This document shows, piece by piece, positions 26,933 to 35,715 of a stretch of 62,695 bases of DNA; positions within the stretch are counted from its first letter, which is position 1, and every line of letters begins with the position of its first letter. The notes under the pieces were generated by a model. It was not told the DNA's origin and did not search any database. It worked only from the letters and a program-made list of their open reading frames with translations. Position numbers and translations under genes: made by a program. The DNA lies in contig NZ_JYLD01000022.1 in the NCBI RefSeq assembly GCF_001043025.1, positions 1-62,695 of the forward strand, given 5' to 3'. This DNA is from Pseudomonas helleri (GTDB lineage Bacteria; Pseudomonadota; Gammaproteobacteria; Pseudomonadales; Pseudomonadaceae).

Positions 26933-27539
26933 CTGAAGGACTCAAAAAATAGGTTTGAATCCTTGTGTGGCGTGAGGCGCAAATATCTTGCAGATCATTT
27001 GGTTATGAGCATAGAACCGTGGTGCCTCACCTCACACTGGGCTGCCGCCCCGTCTTCGACGCCGCACTGTCGCGCAGCAAACAGGCCGCCGATAATCGTC
27101 AGCATCCCCCAATCGGTTCCCTCTCCTTCGGGAGAGGGCTAGGGTGAGGGTTGCTCTTGATTTGAGTACATATGCATTTCTGCGGCAACGGCCACTTAGG
27201 GTTCCGGCCTTACGCCGTGCCACTTACCCGGCGTCCTGCCGGGTTACCCTCTGCGCAAAACCTGCGTTCGGCCAGCGTGGTTTAACGGGGCCTCTTAGAT
27301 CAAGATCAAAAACCAGATCAACAGCTCGCGAGCAAGCTCGCTCCTACAGAGCCTTTAGAATCAATCACTTATTTTATATTTGGTAGGAGCGAGCTTGCCT
27401 CGCGATCTTTTGATCCTGGCGCTTTCGATCTGGTGGCAAACCTCAGGTTGCCCCGCTCAAAAGCCACAGCAGATCAAAAGATCGCGAGACAAGCTCGCTC
27501 CTACGGGTTGAAGTGTTCAGTCGGGCAGACGCCGACTGT
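26933..27539. repeat. Repeat-rich intergenic region
   Basis: This 607-bp spacer holds no gene I believe. From left to right: a CCCTCTCC-TTCG-GGAGAGGG hairpin (27119-27138) with the flanking CTAGGGTGAGGG tract, a stretch that translates to the arginine-rich 'TYPASCRVTLCAKPAFG' often mis-called as a protein in fluorescens-group genomes, one REP arm (27324-27348), and an inverted REP pair (27383-27415 with 27472-27504, one mismatch). Confidence 0.8.
27383..27504. repeat. Inverted REP pair with 56-bp spacer
   Basis: GTAGGAGCGAGCTTGCCTCG...GATC at 27383-27415 is repeated inverted at 27472-27504 with one mismatch. A third arm, reversed, lies at 27324-27348. The arms match the 14.9-kb copy closely. 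Confidence 0.9.
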
Positions 27540-27764
27540 TTAATTCAATTTCTGAGCGTTGTGCTTCTGCCGTGCGCGCAACTGGGTGGTGGTTTCGCCG
27601 CCTACGCCCCAGTTATCCGTTGAGACTTCGTCGATCACCACGTAGGTGGTCGACGGCGCCTTGTTCAGCACGCGCTCCAGCAACTCGGTCACCCCTTTAA
27701 TGAGCAAGCGCTTTTGTTCGGCGCTTACCCCTTCATCGGTCACTTTGATATTGACGTATGGCAT
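27540..27764 (-). CDS. 4-oxalocrotonate tautomerase family protein
   Basis: A 74-residue protein, MPYVNIKVTDEGVSAEQKRL, whose Pro2 becomes the N-terminal catalytic base after Met removal. The C-terminal WGVGGETTTQLR stretch is typical. The family tautomerises small keto-acids; the real substrate is unknown. It follows the SDR gene by 17 bp, so both are likely one unit divergent from the LysR gene at 28648. Confidence 0.9.
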   Translation of the reverse strand: MPYVNIKVTDEGVSAEQKRLLIKGVTELLERVLNKAPSTTYVVIDEVSTDNWGVGGETTTQLRARQKHNAQKLN

Positions 27765-27781
27765 GTCGGTTTCCTCGTTGA

Positions 27782-28522
27782 TTACCAGGTGCCGCCGGTG
27801 CTGCCACCGTCGACCGGGATGATGGCGCCGCTGACAAAGGTCGATGAGGTGAGGTAAAGCACCGCGTCAACGATGTCTTGCGGCGTACCGATGCGCCCGC
27901 TCGGCGACAGGGTTTTCAGGAAGTCGCGGGTCGGTTGGTCTGTACCGTGCATCGGGGTAGCGATAATGCCGGGCGCCACGCCGTTGACCTGCACCTGGGA
28001 GGCCGCCAATTCCAGCGCCAAACCACGCACGGCGCTGTTCAGGCCGCCCTTGATCAACACCGGCAACAAGGCCGGAACTTTGACGTTCGGTTGCAGAGCA
28101 ATGGATGCGGTAATCGCAACGATTTGACCGCCACCGTTGGCCGTCATGTGCCGGGCTGCCGCCTGAGCCGGGTAGAAAAAGCCTTTGAGGTTGGTGTCGA
28201 CAATCGACTCCAGTTGCGCCTCGGTGTAATCCGCCACGGGGCTTGGCACGAAGATCCCGGCGTTGCTGATCAAGATATCGACCTTGCCAAACGCTTCGAT
28301 GGCGCGTTCAAACAAACGGGTGGCAGTGTTCGCCAAGGCGATATCGCCTTCTACCAACAAAAAGTTGGCCGGGTTGCCGAGCGAGTCAGCAGCCTCCTGC
28401 AAGCGGGCCAGGGTCCGCGCATTGCCCACCACATTAAAACCCAGGTCCAGATAAGCCTTGGCGATGGCCAGGCCAAGCCCGCTGGAGGCGCCGGTAACGA
28501 TGACTGTTTTAGCTGAACTCAT
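27782..28522 (-). CDS. Short-chain dehydrogenase/reductase family protein with non-canonical active site
   Basis: I choose ATG 28522 (246 residues) with a GGAGAAG ribosome site; an in-frame start 21 bp further up is weaker. The dinucleotide motif TGASSGLG is at 10-17 and NAG at 87-89. Ser140 and Lys158 fit the catalytic positions, but the residue four before Lys158, usually the catalytic Tyr, is Pro154 (LLPVLIKGG). The protein may not be a classical oxidoreductase. It lies 125 bp from the divergent LysR gene. Confidence 0.87.
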   Translation of the reverse strand: MSSAKTVIVTGASSGLGLAIAKAYLDLGFNVVGNARTLARLQEAADSLGNPANFLLVEGDIALANTATRLFERAIEAFGKVDILISNAGIFVPSPVADYTEAQLESIVDTNLKGFFYPAQAAARHMTANGGGQIVAITASIALQPNVKVPALLPVLIKGGLNSAVRGLALELAASQVQVNGVAPGIIATPMHGTDQPTRDFLKTLSPSGRIGTPQDIVDAVLYLTSSTFVSGAIIPVDGGSTGGTW

Positions 28523-28647
28523 GATGCTTCTCCGCAGGTTCAAGGCGTATGCCTTACAGGTGGAGGCACTCTAGGCCAGGTTTTACACTTGAAAAATGAG
28601 GCCCATGGCATTTGAATAGATACCTCATGTAATCAATTGGCCGTGCC

Positions 28648-29550
28648 ATGACCCGTCACTTCGATGATGTTCAACTGGGCAGTATTGAACTGTTTTGCCT
28701 GGCAGCCGAGACCGGCAGCTTCACGGCCGCGGCCAATCTGGCCGGGGTTACACCAGCGGCGGTGAGTCGTTCGGTGGCCCGCCTGGAGGAGCGCTTGGGG
28801 GTGCGTTTGTTTGTGCGCACCACACGCCAGATGCGCCTCACCGATAGCGGGCGGCTTTACTACCAGCAATGCCGTCAGGCGCTGACACAACTGGTCGATG
28901 CCGAGCGAGAAGTCACCGGCCAGCAAAGCCAGCCTTCCGGCTTGTTACGCATCAGTGTGCCCACGCCCTATGCTCACTACCGGTTGCTGCCGAAGTTGCC
29001 TGCGTTTCGTCGGCAGTTCCCTGACGTTCAAATCGATGTGCACATCAGCAACCGCAACATCGACTTTGCCGACGATGGTTTTGATCTGGCGATCAGAGGC
29101 AAGGCGCCGACCGATTCCGGGCTGATCGCCCGTACTCTCGAAGAGGCCGAACTGGTGGTGGTGGCAACCCCTGAGTACTTGCGCGAAGCGGGCACGCCCA
29201 CCTCGCTGGAAGCACTGGCCAAACATGACTGCATTCAGTACCAGCTCCCCAGCAGCGGGCGCAATTTGCCGTGGGCGTTTCAGCGGGACGGTCAGTGGAT
29301 TGAGCTGGAAACCTCAGGTAACTGCGCCTGTCTGGATGATTACCTGGGCGCAGTGACACTGGTCAAACACGGCGCAGGCCTGATGCAGACCTACCGTTTC
29401 ACGGTGCAGCAGGCACTGGAGCGCGGCGAGCTGTGTGAAGTGTTGAGCGCCTTCGGCGGTGCCCGGCGCCCGTTTATCCTCTTGTACCCGCACGCGCGCC
29501 ACGTGCCGCAACGCGTGCGGGCATTTATCGACTTTATTACGCGTCAGTAA
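28648..29550 (+). CDS. LysR family transcriptional regulator
   Basis: A 300-residue regulator. The N-terminal helix-turn-helix includes FTAAANLAGVTPAAVSRSV, and the effector domain begins near residue 92 (LLRISVPTPYAHYRLLP). It diverges from the SDR/tautomerase pair and is their most likely regulator. Its last 7 bp overlap the converging 3' end of the giant T6SS-linked gene, so the T6SS locus abuts it directly. Confidence 0.92.
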   Translation: MTRHFDDVQLGSIELFCLAAETGSFTAAANLAGVTPAAVSRSVARLEERLGVRLFVRTTRQMRLTDSGRLYYQQCRQALTQLVDAEREVTGQQSQPSGLLRISVPTPYAHYRLLPKLPAFRRQFPDVQIDVHISNRNIDFADDGFDLAIRGKAPTDSGLIARTLEEAELVVVATPEYLREAGTPTSLEALAKHDCIQYQLPSSGRNLPWAFQRDGQWIELETSGNCACLDDYLGAVTLVKHGAGLMQTYRFTVQQALERGELCEVLSAFGGARRPFILLYPHARHVPQRVRAFIDFITRQ

Positions 29551-32500
29551 CTCCACACCGTGGCAGCCCGATGGGTGTGATAGTCATAAAACCCCTGCAA
29601 CTCCCACGTATCGCCCTTGCGTTCAAATGCAGCGCGCCAGGCCCCCCTGCCACTGCCTGGATCCAACTGGGACATGTCATACCAGTAATAACCATTGATT
29701 CGCTTGCTGGTCACACGACCCGCACGAATGTCATCCATGATGCTGGTCATTTTGATCCGGGCCGCTTCCGGGAAGCTGTCGTAAGTCATTTGCGCTTCAG
29801 CCAGCGCGCTTACGTTGATCGAAAACCTGTCTGTAGCAGGCCCTTCGGACACCGCAGGTGTCGTGGATGTTGTTGATGTAGCGGGTAACTTGCCTGTGAC
29901 TTTATGCGTCGCCGTCTGTGTAACGGCCTGGATATCAAAGGGTTCTGTGTATTTGATCAGGCTTTGTGAGAAGTGATCAATGTCCTCGGCAGTGGCCACC
30001 ATGATTTTTTGCTGCGTTTTGCCCTTGATCACAACAAAGTAAGGGATGCGTTTGTTTCTGACCTCAGTCAGCAAACCTGGCATGTTCCGCGCTTGCATTT
30101 CCTCTCTCAATAACGTGCGAGCGATTTTTCGATGATGCTCAACATTTTCTGGTACTGCGAGATAACGCTCCAGTGCAGCCACTGTTTCTGGCCCTTGCCC
30201 CGGGAACTGTGCTTGCAGCGCACTGACAATCTTCTGTCTCAATGAAAGGCTAAGGTCGTTGTAATCCTTGTTGATTTTGTCCAGTTCGCGCCTTTTTTTC
30301 CCGCGCAGAGGTGTAATGCCAATAAACACAGCACCTGTCGCGTTGTCCGGCATCACGGCTATGTTCATACCGGTCGTTTCGTAATAAGCATTTCTGTAGG
30401 GCAATGCCATATCGAATATTTTAATTTTTTGCACATCGGAAAATTTCAAGCCCGGCACACTGGTTTCAAAGTCCCGCGTTGCCGAGTGGACCGCACTCCA
30501 CACGTCCAGCTTGTACACCAGCGTATCGCTCGAGGCCTTGTATTCAGGTGGCAGCCGACGCTGGCGGTTCAGCAGCTTCATTAACGACCGGTAAGCCTCA
30601 ATACCGCTCACCCGTGCATCAATGATGCTCTCATCCAGCACCCGCTGAGCCAGCACCTCCGGCATGGCTCCGATCACGTTTGCAGCCTCTCGCACCATGT
30701 CACCGGGCGGGTTGTAATGGTCTACCAGGTAGCCCTCAAGCAGTGCATTGTATTTTTTCTGTTGAGGCGTTTCCGGGGCTCTGAACAGACTCATCACCGG
30801 GCCGCCGCCCAATAAACGATTTGGAGCCTCGGCTTGCCAACGGCCATTTTCCCAAACCACTTTGCGCCTGTTAGAAATATTCCTGGGGCTATAAACAAAC
30901 CGCTCACCGTTCTGCACCGTGGTTTTGCAAAAGCCCCCGTCAAGCTTTAAATAGCCTTGCCCGTCTCGACCGCGATACAGATTCCGACCCTCCGGTAGAA
31001 GGCCGCTTCCATCAACCCCCTCCAGAAGAAAAGGCCGCAATGAGGCATCCACCATGCGAGGCAAAGTCGTCAGCGTCATATAACGCTTGCCTGCGTATTT
31101 TTTGCCACGCCTGCCCGATGCTCGACTCATGATGAGGTCTTCGCCAGCCTCTGCGACCACCTCCCCCATGGCACTGATAAAATCACTCAGCCATTGACTG
31201 CCACTGCCGCCTTCATCCTTGATGGACACCACCGCAGCACCGCCGATCATGGTCGGAATAATAGCCCGCCCCAGAAGCCCGCCGAGCCGGTTTACCTGAG
31301 GTATCGAGATCATGCCCAGCACCAGCACTAACCCTTTGCTGCGCCCGACTTGGGCCGCTTCGCTATCACGCTCGGCATGGGAAACCGTCAACACGTTGGC
31401 AGCATCTCGCGCATGAACAATGTGTGTTTCATACAAGGCTTCGAACAGGTCGATGTCCACGGCGGCAATCGCACCCTGAGCAGGAAAACCGAGGTTAGCC
31501 CGAAACTTGATGGGCGAAAAAATATCCAGCACAAACTGTTTAATCTTTTCACCCAAAGGACGGTCGGGCGCCTTCGACTCCAGGCTGGCAATCTGGTCAG
31601 CTTGCGCTGAAAGCGGTAATTTCGAGATCAGCCACAGTGTCATTTCTGGTGTTGTGGTGAGGGCCGTCACCACAGCACTCATCAGATCTTCGAATGCTTC
31701 GCCATCGGCATCGCGAAACACCCGGGCATCCGGTGCCCCAGGCGTGTACAACGTGAGTGAGGGCCGGCCTTTAAGGTTCTTGACGCCAAACGCCACGATA
31801 TCCCTTAGAGTGCTGCTCCCCCATTTAATCTGATAAACCACCACCTCTTGGCCATTGACCTTGCTACGTTCCTGAGGTTGGCGCCCATCAAGAGCGGCAA
31901 GCACCAGGTTCAACCGGGTATTGCTGGCGTCATGCATGAGATCACCTGACAAGTGGGCGGCAAGTACCTCAACCCGCATCTGCTTGGCTTTGAGCGACAT
32001 CCATAACGTCTGCGTACGGCGGGCTGCGCCAATAATCCATGAGTCAAGCATTACCCCGACATTGGCTGATTTCACCAGATCGCGTATGGCGTCAAAGTTC
32101 AGTGGGCCCTCCTCAAGGTAATCACGCGCATTGCTCTCATCCGGCGTCATATTGGAGATGGCCCATTCCGTCAGTGAACGCCGGTCAAAAATAATCCCCT
32201 TATGTTCTGAAAGTGCCACTCCTGACCCATACGCAGATGACCCCGTAGGCGCATGGGGATCTACGATGCGTTTCTCGATCGTCAGGAAAACCCGATCCGG
32301 GTCGGCTGGCGGGTATTTTTCCTTGATCAATCGCTCAAGCTCAGTGCGCGTCCACGCCTGGATGGCCTCAGGTGTTGCCAGCGTTATCGGGTCTGCTGGC
32401 AGAGACTGCGCATCCTTTACGGCTTGTTGCCAAGCCCTGCAAGCCTTCCACCAAGCCACGCGATCCTTCCCGGTAGCGTGGCGGCTGCTGTGTAGCCAGG

Positions 32501-35500
32501 TATTCAACTGACTCAGTGATTGCTTGAGTTGCCGAGCATTCATCGGGACGGCAATATCCAGCCGGTCGCCAAGGTCTGCGGCCTCGTCCACACGCTGTAT
32601 CCAGTCGTTAACCTGCTCCCCTTCATTTGGTCCGTCGAGCAGCGCTTGCAGCACATCAGTTTTTTGCGCCTGGCGCAGCGCCATGACTTGCTGGACCAAA
32701 AAGTTACCCGGAAACGGTCGATGCTTAATCTCGCCGATGGCATCGCCGCCTTCCTTCAAACTCGCCTTCAGTTGCGCCAGGCTGTAGAACACTTCCAGTG
32801 GCTCACCCAGACGCCAGAGCAGCGCTGCGCCCTGCTCAACGTCGTTATCTCGCGCGGTAAACACCACACAGTTGCGGACCGGCAAACTGACCCGCCACCT
32901 TTGTGGTGTGTAGGCCAGTGTGTACACACCAGGCCGAACGGTTTCGAGCAAGCCTGCGCGTGCCTCTGCCTCGGGTGCAGAGAGCGCGTAGTCGGTCACG
33001 GCATGGTGCAGCGGCTCTTGCAGCGCTCCGTCCAGCGCATGAAGATTGGCCTGCGTCATTAACTGATGGCTTAACTGATCTGCCAGCCATTCATTGACAG
33101 GGCGGTTCTGAGTGAAACTCGCGGCTTTGCTCCAGAAGTGTTCAAGGGCATGTTCCCATTGGCGTTCGAATGACAACGGCCGGGTTTCTACCAACAATCG
33201 CTCGAATGCACTCTTGGCATCGTTGCTGTTCAGGGCAGCCGGTGCCTGCGTGGTACCGCCGGTTTGATGAACAATTTCAATATTTTGCAGGTTGAGAAAG
33301 AGCTCGCCGGTACTCAAGCGGCCAGCAGCCGCCTGCCAGAACAGCACATCCAAGGGGACGCTGGAAATGATCGTGCGGCTAAACAGCGGTCCATCAGGCA
33401 CCCGTTCTGCTAGAGGGATGAGTGTTTCATGCACCGTGCGCACAGACACATCCTGCACCGCCACACTGTCCGCCAGCGCGGGGAACGTGGTTTTAAACCA
33501 GTTCTTCAAGTGCTGCGCAGCAACACCGGCAGGCCGTGGCAAAGCGTCATTCAACTCAATCATCTGCTGCTGCGAAGTCGTCAATTGACCCATCAAGGTC
33601 GCAACGTCCCGGGTGTTATCGACGCGCAGCAACGCGGCGGATGGCGGAAAAAAACGGTCTACCTTGTCGGCGCCCATAAAGGCCTCCATGGAGTCCCTCA
33701 AGGAACGCGCATCGCCATAGGTAAAAAAGGCATCGCGAAAGGCCAGCCCTGTCTCTGCGTCAAACAAGCCTCGACGGCTGAATTGCTCAAACGCCTGGCT
33801 GGCCAACACACCGGACCATTTATAGGAATAGCCTCGAGCCACATGGGGTGATGTCATCAATCCGTTGCTGTTGTAGGGGCTCACGTCATGTGGCCACTTC
33901 AAGTGCCCGACTTCCGTATTCAGGGCATCAAACACCTCGTGAGGGCTGCGCCCATCGCCTTGGGTGCGATGGACCTCGATATCAAACAGCATGAGCAGCA
34001 AAACATTGGCCGTGGCCCAACTGGTTTGAGTGTGTACCACGCGCGTTAAGCGCTGAGCCGCATCAGCAGGCATCGCCTCTTGAGTCTGATAATGCGCCGA
34101 CATCCAGACCAGAAACTCGTCGCTAAAGCACCACTGCTCCATGATCTGACTGGCAAATTCAATCGCGTCAGGGCTCATGCCTCCGATCCCGGAAATGTCC
34201 CGGTACCCTTGCCCCGTCAAGAGGTGCTGCAGACAATGGCCAAATTCATGCACCAGCCTGCGCAATTGCGTGTGGCTCAGTAAACAGGGCTGCTCACCGT
34301 CACCTTTTGCAAACCGGCCGGACAGCACAGCAACCGGTAAACGGGGTCGCCCTTCGGCCGTCATTCGGCGGTTGCGCAGCGTCAGCACTTCAACGGCCCC
34401 ATCAGTCTCTTGGCGGCCATAAGGGTCAATAAACAAGTAGCCGAGGATTTGTTGATGTTCCATGACCTCGTAAAGGCGCACGTCCGGGTGCCAACGGTCG
34501 AACTGCGTCTGTTCAACCAGTTCAACGCCAAACAACCGCCGGGTAAATTGCACCAGACGCTCAATAACCGTCGGCAACGGGAAATAGACATTCAGCGCAT
34601 CCTGGGACACGCCGTCGGCCTGGCGCAGTATTTGGGCAAGGTATTCATAATCCCAGGGTTCGAGCTGAGGAATGTCGTATTCCACCATCAGGGCCTCGAG
34701 TTGCGCTCTCTCGAGGGTAAACGTGGCGCGTTGTGATTCGAGTTCATGACGCAAAAAATTCATGACCTCGTCGGTCGACGACGCCATCTGCCCTTGCAAA
34801 GCCAATTGGGCAAAGTGCTCATGGCCCAGCAACTGTGCAATTTGATGGCGGTTGCTGAGCAGCCGCGTTAACACATCATCGTTGTTCAATTGTTCAGGTT
34901 GCGGGCCTAGCGCTGTGGCCAGGGTGTAACGGGCGATCCATACCTCCTCGCGCAAGGGCCGGTTCTGCGCGTACAGCATTACGTCGTGAAACACTTCGTC
35001 ATCCAGTGTTAACCACCAGCCGGTCAGGTTTTTATGCTGCGCTGCGCTCGCCAGGCGCTGCTTTAACGGTGCCGCAAGGCCCGCTAGCAGCAACTCGTTT
35101 TCAATGTGTTTGCCCCAGGCTTGAGTGGCTTGCTGCACATGGGCACTGAACGTCTGTTCCAGCAGACGGGTTTGCTCCTTTAATTCACGCAGCCGCTCTT
35201 GGTGCACCGGACCGAGGTGAAGCCCGGCCTGGCGATATTCGAGCAGTATTTTTTCCAGTACCCGCTTGCGCGCACTGTTGAACAACGCTGCAATCGGGCT
35301 GTTGGCCAGGGCCTGGTATAACGCATACAGCGTGGTGTTTTGCGCGAGTTGCCCTTTGTATTGCGTCATCAGCCCCCCGCAGAGGGTGACTGCATCAGCC
35401 CACGCCTTATGGGTGTGTACAGTGCTGAGCACGTCAATCATTTGAATCGTTTCTTCGAGTTGGGCCTTTACCTCATCCATCGCCAGCACCAGATCGTCCC

Positions 35501-35654
35501 AGGTGGGGAATGAAGTCTGGCTGGCAATAATGCCAGCTACAGTTGTCTGGCTCTTAGCGATGATGTGTTCAACAGCGGGCACCAAATGCTCAGCGCGAAT
35601 CATTGAAAACGACGGCAGCACTGAGGTGTTCAATAGAGGATTGGTATCGAGCAT
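29544..35654 (-). CDS. M3 metallopeptidase fused to dermonecrotic-toxin-like region; putative T6SS effector
   Basis: A 2036-residue protein with no secretion signal. Residues about 1-690 form a full M3 peptidase like oligopeptidase A: HEFGH at 469-473, third zinc ligand Glu499 (DAIEFASQ), then GYSYKWSGVLASQAFEQF and AFRDAFFTYGD. Residues about 1100-1400 resemble the dermonecrotic toxin domain of Pseudomonas (DUF6543): LKAKQMRVEVLAAHL, RDIVAFGVK, LYTPGAPDARVFRD. A glycine-rich hydrophobic segment (LVLGMISIPQVNRLGGLLGR) follows near 1440. The last 90 residues resemble a RelE/HigB-like fold (AWRAAFERKGDTWELQGFYD). An AGGAAGAG ribosome site supports ATG 35654. It follows tssM by 61 bp on the same strand. 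No immunity gene adjoins it. Peptidase assignment is firm; effector status is inference. Confidence 0.82.
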   Translation of the reverse strand: MLDTNPLLNTSVLPSFSMIRAEHLVPAVEHIIAKSQTTVAGIIASQTSFPTWDDLVLAMDEVKAQLEETIQMIDVLSTVHTHKAWADAVTLCGGLMTQYKGQLAQNTTLYALYQALANSPIAALFNSARKRVLEKILLEYRQAGLHLGPVHQERLRELKEQTRLLEQTFSAHVQQATQAWGKHIENELLLAGLAAPLKQRLASAAQHKNLTGWWLTLDDEVFHDVMLYAQNRPLREEVWIARYTLATALGPQPEQLNNDDVLTRLLSNRHQIAQLLGHEHFAQLALQGQMASSTDEVMNFLRHELESQRATFTLERAQLEALMVEYDIPQLEPWDYEYLAQILRQADGVSQDALNVYFPLPTVIERLVQFTRRLFGVELVEQTQFDRWHPDVRLYEVMEHQQILGYLFIDPYGRQETDGAVEVLTLRNRRMTAEGRPRLPVAVLSGRFAKGDGEQPCLLSHTQLRRLVHEFGHCLQHLLTGQGYRDISGIGGMSPDAIEFASQIMEQWCFSDEFLVWMSAHYQTQEAMPADAAQRLTRVVHTQTSWATANVLLLMLFDIEVHRTQGDGRSPHEVFDALNTEVGHLKWPHDVSPYNSNGLMTSPHVARGYSYKWSGVLASQAFEQFSRRGLFDAETGLAFRDAFFTYGDARSLRDSMEAFMGADKVDRFFPPSAALLRVDNTRDVATLMGQLTTSQQQMIELNDALPRPAGVAAQHLKNWFKTTFPALADSVAVQDVSVRTVHETLIPLAERVPDGPLFSRTIISSVPLDVLFWQAAAGRLSTGELFLNLQNIEIVHQTGGTTQAPAALNSNDAKSAFERLLVETRPLSFERQWEHALEHFWSKAASFTQNRPVNEWLADQLSHQLMTQANLHALDGALQEPLHHAVTDYALSAPEAEARAGLLETVRPGVYTLAYTPQRWRVSLPVRNCVVFTARDNDVEQGAALLWRLGEPLEVFYSLAQLKASLKEGGDAIGEIKHRPFPGNFLVQQVMALRQAQKTDVLQALLDGPNEGEQVNDWIQRVDEAADLGDRLDIAVPMNARQLKQSLSQLNTWLHSSRHATGKDRVAWWKACRAWQQAVKDAQSLPADPITLATPEAIQAWTRTELERLIKEKYPPADPDRVFLTIEKRIVDPHAPTGSSAYGSGVALSEHKGIIFDRRSLTEWAISNMTPDESNARDYLEEGPLNFDAIRDLVKSANVGVMLDSWIIGAARRTQTLWMSLKAKQMRVEVLAAHLSGDLMHDASNTRLNLVLAALDGRQPQERSKVNGQEVVVYQIKWGSSTLRDIVAFGVKNLKGRPSLTLYTPGAPDARVFRDADGEAFEDLMSAVVTALTTTPEMTLWLISKLPLSAQADQIASLESKAPDRPLGEKIKQFVLDIFSPIKFRANLGFPAQGAIAAVDIDLFEALYETHIVHARDAANVLTVSHAERDSEAAQVGRSKGLVLVLGMISIPQVNRLGGLLGRAIIPTMIGGAAVVSIKDEGGSGSQWLSDFISAMGEVVAEAGEDLIMSRASGRRGKKYAGKRYMTLTTLPRMVDASLRPFLLEGVDGSGLLPEGRNLYRGRDGQGYLKLDGGFCKTTVQNGERFVYSPRNISNRRKVVWENGRWQAEAPNRLLGGGPVMSLFRAPETPQQKKYNALLEGYLVDHYNPPGDMVREAANVIGAMPEVLAQRVLDESIIDARVSGIEAYRSLMKLLNRQRRLPPEYKASSDTLVYKLDVWSAVHSATRDFETSVPGLKFSDVQKIKIFDMALPYRNAYYETTGMNIAVMPDNATGAVFIGITPLRGKKRRELDKINKDYNDLSLSLRQKIVSALQAQFPGQGPETVAALERYLAVPENVEHHRKIARTLLREEMQARNMPGLLTEVRNKRIPYFVVIKGKTQQKIMVATAEDIDHFSQSLIKYTEPFDIQAVTQTATHKVTGKLPATSTTSTTPAVSEGPATDRFSINVSALAEAQMTYDSFPEAARIKMTSIMDDIRAGRVTSKRINGYYWYDMSQLDPGSGRGAWRAAFERKGDTWELQGFYDYHTHRAATVWSY

Positions 35655-35715
35655 ATGCTCTTCCTGAGTGGGTGGGCGGAGCCAACAACCTACTCAGGGA
35701 GAACAAAGGCAGGTG

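Noticed and set aside
27144..27386. Open frame of 80 codons in the repeat-rich spacer
   Set aside because: It encodes an arginine-rich product that occurs as a dispersed mis-called ORF in fluorescens-group genomes; it overlaps REP DNA and has no ribosome site.
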